From Sulfurimonas sp. HSL-3221 (GTDB lineage Bacteria > Campylobacterota > Campylobacteria > Campylobacterales > Sulfurimonadaceae), in the NCBI RefSeq assembly GCF_021044585.1, contig NZ_CP087998.1, positions 1,736,001 to 1,800,000 on the forward strand: DNA of 64,000 nt, read 5' to 3'. The stretch's first letter is position 1, and each line of letters starts with the position of its first letter. Under the pieces are notes generated by a model, which made no database searches, was not told the DNA's origin, and worked only from the letters and a program-made list of their open reading frames with translations. This document shows positions 1-7,057 of the stretch, piece by piece. The position numbers were made by a program, and so were the translations under genes.

Positions 1-403
1 AATCCGCGACGGTCCTGATGCCCGTACGGGCGCAGACGATGGTGGGGTCCCCCAGCTGCATCGTAAAGGGGTTGGGGCCTGTGGGGCGGTGCCAGAGCGT
101 CTGGCCGTGCAGGCCTATTGCCTCGATCCGGGCGGTGTCGAGGTGGTGCTCGCGGATGAGCGCCTGGACGGCGTCGGCGAAGAGGATGCCCAGCCGGTGA
201 TCGAGCTCCCCTATCTCCTCCAGCGTCGTGCTGCCGCCGATGACACGGAGCAGGTCCGCGCGCAGCTGCGCGTCAAAGGGGTAGGCAAGCGACGCCGCCA
301 GCTCGATGCCCTCCCCGTCCACGGGACAGAGCACGACGTCCACCCCGTCCAGGCTCGTTCCCGACATGACACCGATATAACACTGTTTCGAATCAAAGCT
401 CAT
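1..403 (-). CDS. anmK: Anhydro-N-acetylmuramic acid kinase, N-terminal part (cut by window edge)
   Basis: AnmK phosphorylates and hydrolyses 1,6-anhydroMurNAc to MurNAc-6-phosphate in the cytoplasm during peptidoglycan recycling. About 134 codons are visible; the frame is open to base 1, so the gene continues outside the window. The diagnostic ATP-binding motif GVMSGTSLDGVD lies at residues 11-22, followed by the family's LDHRLG and GLHGQT(L)WHRP blocks. I chose the ATG at 403 because AGGA sits 7 bases upstream; an in-frame ATG at 409 is too close to it. It is divergent from the DUF808 gene. NagZ-amidase and SSS genes in the same 9 kb support a recycling role. Confidence 0.93.
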   Translation of the reverse strand, partial: MSFDSKQCYIGVMSGTSLDGVDVVLCPVDGEGIELAASLAYPFDAQLRADLLRVIGGSTTLEEIGELDHRLGILFADAVQALIREHHLDTARIEAIGLHGQTLWHRPTGPNPFTMQLGDPTIVCARTGIRTVAD

Positions 404-475
404 TTTCATTCCTACCGATATGGTACTATATGCAACTTTATCCAGGGCACGACCATCATCCAATAGGAGATTTGC

Positions 476-1330
476 ATGACCGGAGGCTTCTTTGCCATTC
501 TCGACGATATCGCGGCGCTGCTCGACGACACGGCCGTCATGAGCAAGGTCGCGGCCAAAAAAGTGGGCGGCGTCCTGGGCGACGACCTCGCCGTCAACGC
601 CGAGCAGGCCTCCGGCCACGCCAGTTCGCGCGAACTGCCCGTGCTCTGGGCCATTACCAAGGGCTCTTTCCGCAACAAGGCGATCATCCTCCCCATCGCC
701 TTCCTGCTCAGCGCCTTCGCCCCCTGGGCGATCGTGCCCATCCTGATGCTCGGGGCGGCCTACCTCAGCTACGAGGGGGCGGAAAAAGTACTGGAATACC
801 TGCGGCCGGGTCATCATGGGGAAGAGCAAAAAGGCGCCGTAGATGAAGCCGCCAAGATCACATCGGCCATCCGCACCGACTTCATCCTCTCTATCGAGAT
901 CATCGTCATCGCCCTGGGCGTCGTCGCCGGGGAAGCGCTGACAACCCAGATCCTCGTCGTCACCCTGATCGCGCTGCTGGCAACCGTGGGGGTCTACGGC
1001 ATCGTCGCGCTGATGGTGCGCATGGATGACATGGGCTTCGCCCTGGTCGGTTTCAGCCAGACAAGCACGGGCACAAAGGCCGTCCTCCTGAAACGCTCCG
1101 GCCTCCTGCTGGTGCAGGCCATGCCGAAACTCATCAAGGCGCTGGGCTACATCGGCACCGTGGCGATGCTGCTGGTGGGCGGCGGCATCTTCGTCCACCA
1201 CTTAGAGTGGCTACACCACGCCCTCGCATTCCTGCCCTCCGTCCTGCCCGAACTCGTAAGCGGCCTGGCTGCCGGGCTATTCCTTGTCACTGTTGTCTCG
1301 GCGTCGAAGCTTTTAACGCACCGGGAATGA
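476..1330 (+). CDS. DUF808 family inner-membrane protein (YedI-like)
   Basis: The 284-residue protein matches the DUF808/YedI family over its whole length. It has the N-terminal block MTGGFFAILDDIAALLDD, the VGGVLGDDLAVNA segment, and about six to eight hydrophobic helices (around residues 75-105, 135-185, 220-245 and 255-280). Its function is unknown. The start follows AGGAG at 466-470. It is divergent from anmK and is followed by an A/T-stem terminator. A second, truncated copy of its C-terminal end lies at 2489-2597, so this locus has been duplicated or rearranged. Confidence 0.9.
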   Translation: MTGGFFAILDDIAALLDDTAVMSKVAAKKVGGVLGDDLAVNAEQASGHASSRELPVLWAITKGSFRNKAIILPIAFLLSAFAPWAIVPILMLGAAYLSYEGAEKVLEYLRPGHHGEEQKGAVDEAAKITSAIRTDFILSIEIIVIALGVVAGEALTTQILVVTLIALLATVGVYGIVALMVRMDDMGFALVGFSQTSTGTKAVLLKRSGLLLVQAMPKLIKALGYIGTVAMLLVGGGIFVHHLEWLHHALAFLPSVLPELVSGLAAGLFLVTVVSASKLLTHRE

Positions 1331-1343
1331 TCGCGCCTTTCAA

Positions 1344-1370
1344 AATAAAAACACAAAATGTGTTTTTATT
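1344..1370 (+). terminator. Rho-independent terminator after DUF808 gene
   Basis: A perfect 12-bp inverted repeat (AATAAAAACACA / TGTGTTTTTATT) with a 3-base loop starts 13 bases after the DUF808 stop and is followed by GCTTTTTT. The A/T-rich stem with a T run on the plus strand fits an intrinsic terminator. Confidence 0.75.
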
Positions 1371-1574
1371 GCTTTTTTCGACAAATCAATCTCATTTTCG
1401 TTCATTTAACGCGTTTTTCGTCATTAAACACATATGAAAATTTTTCTTTCCAGGCAGCTTTACACCCAATTTTCATGGTAATAATGTAATTTTTTTCAAA
1501 ATGAAAACACATTTTTTATGTTAATTAATAATGCTATACAAGATTAAAATGCTAGTATGTTCGTTGAATAAATA
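1371..1574. other. AT-rich gene-free spacer
   Basis: The roughly 200 bases after the terminator are strongly AT-rich compared with the neighbours, with T runs at 1430-1450 and 1490-1500. I see no credible ORF. The base composition resembles the cassette region that follows, not the flanking core genes. Confidence 0.5.
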
Positions 1575-1730
1575 GTTATCCGCTCGCTACGCGACCGGAT
1601 AACGGGGGCGCGGGCTGAACACCCGCTGGTCATCTGTCGCATAGCGCCAGATAACAAGCGGATGCACCGATCACCCTCCAGAAAATTGAAATTTTCCGCA
1701 GGGCGTCGGTGACCCGCGCCCCCGTTAGGC
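1575..1730 (+). repeat. attC-like recombination site (integron cassette boundary)
   Basis: The segment ends in GTTAGGC (1724-1730), which fits the GTTRRRY core of integron attC sites. It folds on itself: TAACGGGGGCGCGGG at 1600-1614 is perfectly complementary to 1713-1727, with a second imperfect stem (CACCGA...TCGGTG, about 1665-1710) and an inner AT hairpin at 1681-1696. The 5' side also has GTTATCCG / CGGATAAC (1575-1582 / 1596-1603). The left core box (GGATAAC) is not a good RYYYAAC match, so the site is degenerate or nested. No integrase gene of the IntI type is in the window. Confidence 0.55.
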
Positions 1731-1737
1731 AAATGAA

Positions 1738-2097
1738 ATGAACACTATAGGAACATGGAACTGGTGGCGATCAAAGCGACGAGATTACAACCGTTGGTTA
1801 GTCTTTGCTGGTCTATCTGCATTCATGGCCTATGCTTTACTAATATTCTCTTTCCCAAAAGTAATACCGGATGCGGAAGTTACGGCATTTACAATACTGT
1901 TCCAAGGAGTAGGATATTTAATTGCCATAGCGTTGGCAAATGTATTTTTCTTTCTCGGGCCCATCAGTGAGCGATTATTAAAGCCAGTTGATCCGGAACA
2001 TTTTAGGAAAATTACATATGGAATTGGAAAGTGGCTTTCCGTAGCGTTGCCATTTAGCATTCCAGCCATCGTACTCTATGAAATAGTGAACAAATAA
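1738..2097 (+). CDS. Small membrane protein in cassette-like unit
   Basis: 119 residues, no family recognised. Two hydrophobic segments near residues 22-40 and 48-72 and one near 98-115 predict an inner-membrane protein with three helices. The gene starts 7 bases after the GTTAGGC core of the attC-like site and ends 3 bases before GCCTAAC (2101-2107), the form of the opposite core box. This tight fit of one ORF between two core boxes is the classic gene-cassette layout. Its lower GC content and different codon use from neighbours also suggest acquisition. There is no clear Shine-Dalgarno sequence, which is common for cassette genes. Confidence 0.75.
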   Translation: MNTIGTWNWWRSKRRDYNRWLVFAGLSAFMAYALLIFSFPKVIPDAEVTAFTILFQGVGYLIAIALANVFFFLGPISERLLKPVDPEHFRKITYGIGKWLSVALPFSIPAIVLYEIVNK

Positions 2098-2100
2098 GAT

Positions 2101-2107
2101 GCCTAAC
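2101..2107 (+). repeat. attC left core box (RYYYAAC)
   Basis: GCCTAAC directly follows the cassette ORF stop and is the exact complement of the GTTAGGC at 1724-1730. No matching GTTRRRY is seen downstream before the gene-fragment region, so this attC is truncated. Confidence 0.5.
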
Positions 2108-2122
2108 AAACCAAAAGAGACC

Positions 2123-2152
2123 AATCAAAAACCCGCGGGCGGCTTTTTGATT
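2123..2152. terminator. Hairpin with AT stem, probable bidirectional terminator
   Basis: CAATCAAAAA and TTTTTGATTG form a perfect 10-bp stem around a GC-rich loop containing the palindrome CCCGCGGG. It lies between the cassette gene and the downstream fragment of the SSS transporter and could terminate transcription from either side. Confidence 0.5.
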
Positions 2153-2159
2153 GCTTATT

Positions 2160-2488
2160 TTAAACGTTGCTCGTTTTTCCACCCAACTGCATCATAACAA
2201 ACGCCACCGCTGTCCCCCCGACAAGCTGATCGGCCAAAGAGAACGCCCCACCAAAGCAGTAGGGCTGCAAAAGCAACACTGTGACAAAACCGCCGCCCAG
2301 GGCCCACGGCACCGCCTGGGCGCTTCCGCGTTTTGTAAAGAGCGCCGAGGCGTAGACGCCCAGCAGGCCGGCATAGGCGAAGCTCATGACCCCCAGCGCG
2401 AAACTGACCAGCGGCAGGTCCGTCGCACGCTGCCAGTAGTAGCTCACGACGGCCATCATTGTCAGCACGAGTGCAAAGAGCAGTACGG
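2160..2488 (-). pseudogene. C-terminal fragment of SSS-family transporter
   Basis: The last about 105 codons of an SSS symporter are preserved and end in a stop at 2160. The protein is nearly the same as the C-terminus of the intact copy at 5564-7057 (from MLTMMAVVSYYWQRATDLPL through GGTAVAF), whereas the DNA differs mainly at third positions. The similarity stops at about 2488, exactly where the DUF808-like fragment begins on the other strand. It lacks the first 11 or so transmembrane helices and cannot work as a transporter. Confidence 0.85.
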
Positions 2489-2597
2489 CCTGGCTTTCCT
2501 CCCTTCCCTCCTGCCCGAACTCGCAAGTGGCCTCGTCGCCGGGATGCCGCCGGTGGCAATTATGATAGCCTGGGAGCGTTTAGTACAACGGCAGTGA
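2489..2597 (+). pseudogene. C-terminal fragment of DUF808 family gene
   Basis: About 35 codons ending at a TGA (2595-2597) encode LAFLPSLLPELASGLVAGMPPV..., matching the C-terminus of the intact DUF808 protein (LAFLPSVLPELVSGLAAGLF...). The rest of the gene is missing and the sequence is joined directly to the SSS fragment, head ends inward. This is a deletion scar, not a gene. Confidence 0.8.
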
Positions 2598-2831
2598 CCC
2601 TTGCGGACAAACAGAATTAGGAAAAAGCTTCTGACAGAGTAATTCACAAAAATTTAAAAATATTAATATATTTTTTTTGTTTAATAACAAACATGATCAT
2701 TCACTGCTAAGGTATCCGGAAAAAAATAGTCAGTGCTATTAAACAAAAAAGGTTTCGCTATGGCCATTAGAATAGAGGCTCCATTTATTCATTACGCAAC
2801 ACATCAGAGTTGCACTTTCAATCAATAAATC
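2598..2831. other. AT-rich upstream region
   Basis: No gene is seen. The stretch 2645-2700 is almost pure A/T. It lies before the large lipoprotein gene and may hold its promoter, but I find no clear -10/-35 pair. Confidence 0.4.
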
Positions 2832-5459
2832 ATGCTCATTCAGATACGATACGCGCTCGCGGCACTTGTCGCCGTCTCCCTGACTTCCTGTGCCACTGGC
2901 CCATCCCCATCCGCTTCTGCCGGGGCCAAGCCCACCCAAAAATCCGCACCGCCAAAAACAGCCGGCGACCTGGACCCGATGTACCGGCCACTCGGGGATG
3001 TCGATCTTTCGCAATACAAGAGCGCCGGTAACGGCCTGCTGCTGGTTGCCCGAAAGGGCGACTACGATATCCTGCTGACCAAACCCGGGTACCCCTATGA
3101 ATTGCCTGCAATGGGCTGGTCCGGCATCAACTACCACAAAGCCACACGAAACGTATCACAGTTCAGCGGATACATGATGCGCGCAAGAAATAAGGGGAAT
3201 AATCCACTTCCCTACATCGGGCGCCAGGTATTCGTAGATATTGACGGCGTCGCGGAGTCCTACTACGGATCGTTTGCTTGGAACAGCTTCAAGCAGTGCC
3301 TGTTTTGCAGCCGCGACACCATTGTAGAGTTTGTCGAGGGTATTCCCGAGGTTCGGGACACGGACGGCAAGGTACTTAGAATGCCGTACAAGATCAACCG
3401 CTATTGGGAATATTGGTATCAATTCAACAGTGGCAACTACGTATGGCATTACGTTACCAATAGCGAACAAACTTCCCGCAAAATCCAGCTAAGACCGGCT
3501 AGCCATGACCAAAAACCGGTCTACACCGAGGTCTCCGGTCTGCCCCAGTACGAATTCGTGCTGCCGCATCCAGAGCAGGTCGCTGCCAATTTTCCCAGCA
3601 CTGACCGTGCGCTGTTCACACGTACCTACTCGCTGGGCGACCTGCTCCGGCAAAAAAAAATCAATCCTGACAACCTGCTCCTGAAGCCGTTTAGCCCAAC
3701 CTCGCTGAGGGACAACTTCAATAAATCCAAGATTCACAAGTATGATCATGCCTGGATTTCACACGGGCAGTCGGCGTTCGTCTCCAGCCCGATGACCGGG
3801 AAAACCTACCTGCAGCCGTACCAAAAGCCGCCGGTGCTGACACTGCCTTCATTGAAAGAGATCGTCATGAACGGCAAGCTCTCCGTCAACCGTCAGTGCA
3901 TGGGAAAAACGGATGGCATGGTAGTACTCACGGGCCAGTGTGACCCCGCGTCGCCGGTGTTCCCACTGACCGTGATGACGCAGATCTCCACCAACCAGTT
4001 TGTCGTTAACGTGTGGTCGGACATCAATCGCCGCAGCAGCTACCTGCTGACCGGCGGCCAGTTCCCAAAACAAAACTTCTACCGCTGGAACATCGATGCC
4101 TTTATGGTGAACACAACTGTTGATCCCGACACCACACTTGCCGCCCTAGAGACGGGTGACGACCCCTTTTCGGAAAAAATGATCGCCTTTGCCAACCAAA
4201 ACCAGGACCGTCAGGTCTGCGACAAGATGGCCACGGCGGTCAGCAACGCCGAAAAAGCCCTGCACTTCGACCCGGATATCGAGGAGCGTCTCGCGAAATA
4301 CGAGCACTACTACAAGATGGATTGGGCTGACATGGGCAAGGCCATCTCAAATATCGACAGAAACCCCAAGCACACGCCGGTCACCGATTTCGAGGAGTTC
4401 GTCTGGGACGATCTGGTCAGTATGAGAACGGACATCGACCAACGTCTCAATGTCCTCAACCGCTACAAGGATGTCAACAATAGCGTATGCCAACCGGATC
4501 CTCAACGTATGACCCAACTGGTAACGGCGCTCACGAGCTTCAAAGCAGATCTTAGGGCCTCTATGAAACAGTTGGACGACACCTACTACGATCAAGCCGT
4601 TGAGCGCAAAAAAGAGATCTACTATTGGGCCAACCGGCTGGAAGAGGCCAAGAAACAGGCGGCAATGGCACAGTTTATGGACAAGCTTCATGCCTCACTG
4701 AATGCCGATCTGGCGGCAAAACAGGCGGAACGCCGTTCGATGACGCGCAGCATACTCGAGAGTCGCCGCGCCGTCAAGGCCCAAATCGCGGATGTCAAGG
4801 CACGCAATGCCGCTTATTTTGCCAACCATAAACCGGCCGTGAGTGCACCGAGCGCGGTGACCATCGCCCCGGTCACGATGCCGTCGTACTCGCTCGACAC
4901 TACCGCGGATTCAAAGGTCTACCTTGGTGGCTTGACATCGAATCGTCTCAGTTTCCAAGACGCTATCGCTCAGTCAAAGATCAAAACCGCACAGCTAAAG
5001 CAAACGACTACGGGCACGGCTCCAAACGCGACCGCTGCAACACCGTCCGCAGAGTCGGCCCCTGAGGCAAAACCTTCCAGAGATGCTCCCGGAGGTGCTG
5101 CGATCTGTGTCGCTGTGAGCCGCAATGCCAGCAATAACATGACAGACCTTGGCTACTACTACGCCTATGATCAGCACTCTACGCCACTCAAGACCGACAG
5201 AGTGGCTCGCCAGAAATATGCCGCCGAACACAACGGCACCCCAAGCTGTAAACACAATGACGAAGACGAGGTCGGCGCATTGGTCGTGGTCGTATGGGAC
5301 GGCAAGGACTATACCGGTGCCGCAAGCCGAACCTACGGCATGGGCTTCGGTCTATCAACCGGTGCCGCGGAAATGGATGCCGTCAATAATCTGTCCAATC
5401 GCAACTGGAGCTGGAAACCATCAATGGGCTACCGCGTTGTGTTCGCCAAGCAGTATTGA
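2832..5459 (+). CDS. Large lipoprotein of unknown function with coiled coil
   Basis: 875 residues. The N-terminus is a lipoprotein signal peptide with lipobox LTSC (Cys20), so the protein is predicted to be anchored in the outer or inner membrane facing the periplasm. Residues 60-450 are a mixed Tyr/Asn-rich region with no family I recognise. Residues about 490-680 are charged and helical, with likely coiled coils around 570-665. A low-complexity Ala/Thr/Pro linker follows, then a compact C-terminal block (about 765-875, from AAICVAVSRN to FAKQY) resembling small secreted DUF4189-type domains. It is a single-gene unit. The start has a weak ribosome site. Function cannot be assigned. Confidence 0.85.
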   Translation: MLIQIRYALAALVAVSLTSCATGPSPSASAGAKPTQKSAPPKTAGDLDPMYRPLGDVDLSQYKSAGNGLLLVARKGDYDILLTKPGYPYELPAMGWSGINYHKATRNVSQFSGYMMRARNKGNNPLPYIGRQVFVDIDGVAESYYGSFAWNSFKQCLFCSRDTIVEFVEGIPEVRDTDGKVLRMPYKINRYWEYWYQFNSGNYVWHYVTNSEQTSRKIQLRPASHDQKPVYTEVSGLPQYEFVLPHPEQVAANFPSTDRALFTRTYSLGDLLRQKKINPDNLLLKPFSPTSLRDNFNKSKIHKYDHAWISHGQSAFVSSPMTGKTYLQPYQKPPVLTLPSLKEIVMNGKLSVNRQCMGKTDGMVVLTGQCDPASPVFPLTVMTQISTNQFVVNVWSDINRRSSYLLTGGQFPKQNFYRWNIDAFMVNTTVDPDTTLAALETGDDPFSEKMIAFANQNQDRQVCDKMATAVSNAEKALHFDPDIEERLAKYEHYYKMDWADMGKAISNIDRNPKHTPVTDFEEFVWDDLVSMRTDIDQRLNVLNRYKDVNNSVCQPDPQRMTQLVTALTSFKADLRASMKQLDDTYYDQAVERKKEIYYWANRLEEAKKQAAMAQFMDKLHASLNADLAAKQAERRSMTRSILESRRAVKAQIADVKARNAAYFANHKPAVSAPSAVTIAPVTMPSYSLDTTADSKVYLGGLTSNRLSFQDAIAQSKIKTAQLKQTTTGTAPNATAATPSAESAPEAKPSRDAPGGAAICVAVSRNASNNMTDLGYYYAYDQHSTPLKTDRVARQKYAAEHNGTPSCKHNDEDEVGALVVVVWDGKDYTGAASRTYGMGFGLSTGAAEMDAVNNLSNRNWSWKPSMGYRVVFAKQY

Positions 5460-5492
5460 GCGGACGTAACAGTCTACTATGAAGAAAACTTT

Positions 5493-5524
5493 CAACTCGT
5501 CCCGTCAACCCTGAGGATGAGTTG
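5493..5524. terminator. Hairpin between convergent genes
   Basis: CAACTCGTCC pairs with GGATGAGTTG (10 bp with one G-U) around a 12-base loop, midway between the convergent lipoprotein and SSS transporter genes. There is no strong T run, so the terminator role rests mainly on position. Confidence 0.4.
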
Positions 5525-5563
5525 CAAAATGACCCAATAGAAAAAAATTAATTTGTCATTGGA

Positions 5564-7057
5564 CTAGCCGACTGCTTTTTCCTCTGTCCCCAACTGCATA
5601 ATCACAAATGCCACCGCCGTCCCCCCGACAAGCTGATCGGCCAGGGAAAATGCCCCTCCGAAACAGTAGGGTTGCAAGAGAAGGACCGTGACAAAACCGC
5701 CGCCAAGGGCCCACGGTACCGCCCGAGCACTGCCGCGTTTCGTAAAGAGTGCCGAGGCGTAGACGCCCAGCAGCCCGGCGTAGGCGAAGCTCATGACCCC
5801 CAGCGCGAAACTCACCAAAGGCAGGTCCGTGGCCCGCTGCCAGTAGTAGCTCACGACGGCCATCATTGTCAGCACGAGCGCGAAGAGCAGTACGGCCGCA
5901 CGGGCGGCGGCGACGTAGTGGCTTTCTGCCGTCACGCCCCGCGCCGTCTTCCAGGGGCGGTAAATGTCTTCCACGGCCACCGAGGCCATCGCCGCGAGCA
6001 CCGAGTTTGTCGAGGAGAGCGCGGCGGCGATCGCCCCCACCGTCACGAAGCCGCGTAACCCGGCGGGCATTTCATTGAGAATGTAGGTCATGAAAATCGT
6101 GATCTTCTCTCCGCCGAACTCCTGCACGGCGCCGCCGCCGATGCCGGAGAGTTCCGGGTGGTTGTAAAAGAGGTAGAGCAGCAGCCCGATGGCGAGGAAA
6201 AGAAGCACGACGGGAATCGTCATGACGATGGAGACGACCAGCGCCCGGGAGCCGTCTCGCCCGTTTTTACAGGCCAGCACGCGCTGGGTCATATCCTGGT
6301 CCAGGCCGTAGGCCGCGATGTTGAGCAGCAGCCAGCCGCCCAGCAGGCTCCAGATGCCGAAGTTCCCGGCCGTGTCGATGAGGGTCAGTTTCCCCTCGGC
6401 ATTCAAAACGTCGTACATCGTCCCGAAGTCCGTCTGCAGCGTGCTGTAGAGGTAGATCAGCACGGCCACCCCCGCCCCGATGTAGGTCACCGCCTGGATG
6501 ACGTCGCTGTAGATGACCGACTTCACCCCGCCGAAGTAGGTATAGGCCAGCGCCCCCAGCACGAGCATGAGGATGGCGGCAAAGAGGTGCAGCGGCGCGA
6601 TGTCGGCGAAGACGATCATCGAAACGGCCAGCGCCCCGATGTAGAGGCGCGCGCCGCTGGCGAGGACCCGCCCGACAAGGAACATGACGCCCGCTTCGCG
6701 TTTGGCCGTCGCGCCGTAGCGCCGCTCCAGCAGTTCGTAGACGGTGACGGCGCGGATGGCGTAGAAGCGCGGCACGAGCACCTTGGCAATGAAGAGCACG
6801 GCCAGCAGTGCCGAGACGTAGAAACCGACAAAGGTGAGGTTGCTGCGATAGGCGTACTCCGGGCCGCCCAGAAAGGTCGCCGCCGACTGCGAGGTCGCCA
6901 GTACGGAGGCGGCGGCGGCGAGCATCGGGACGCTGTTGCCGCCGACGAAGTAGTCGCGCGATGAACGGATGTTCACGCGGGAAAAAAGCCACGAACTGAA
7001 GGCGAGGATGGCAAAATAGCCGCCGAAGACGGTCCAGTCGAGGGGGGAGAATCCCAT
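5564..7057 (-). CDS. Sodium:solute symporter (SSS) family transporter
   Basis: 497 residues with about 13 hydrophobic helices and the SSS signature region near residues 35-75 (GGNSVPMLAAAASVLATSQSAATFLGG begins it). It is expected to be a Na+-coupled importer in the inner membrane. It starts inside the stop codon of the NagZ-amidase gene (TGATG), so the two are translationally coupled. With AnmK nearby, the likely substrate is a peptidoglycan breakdown sugar such as anhydroMurNAc; this is inference from context only. A truncated copy of its 3' end is at 2160-2488. Confidence 0.9.
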   Translation of the reverse strand: MGFSPLDWTVFGGYFAILAFSSWLFSRVNIRSSRDYFVGGNSVPMLAAAASVLATSQSAATFLGGPEYAYRSNLTFVGFYVSALLAVLFIAKVLVPRFYAIRAVTVYELLERRYGATAKREAGVMFLVGRVLASGARLYIGALAVSMIVFADIAPLHLFAAILMLVLGALAYTYFGGVKSVIYSDVIQAVTYIGAGVAVLIYLYSTLQTDFGTMYDVLNAEGKLTLIDTAGNFGIWSLLGGWLLLNIAAYGLDQDMTQRVLACKNGRDGSRALVVSIVMTIPVVLLFLAIGLLLYLFYNHPELSGIGGGAVQEFGGEKITIFMTYILNEMPAGLRGFVTVGAIAAALSSTNSVLAAMASVAVEDIYRPWKTARGVTAESHYVAAARAAVLLFALVLTMMAVVSYYWQRATDLPLVSFALGVMSFAYAGLLGVYASALFTKRGSARAVPWALGGGFVTVLLLQPYCFGGAFSLADQLVGGTAVAFVIMQLGTEEKAVG

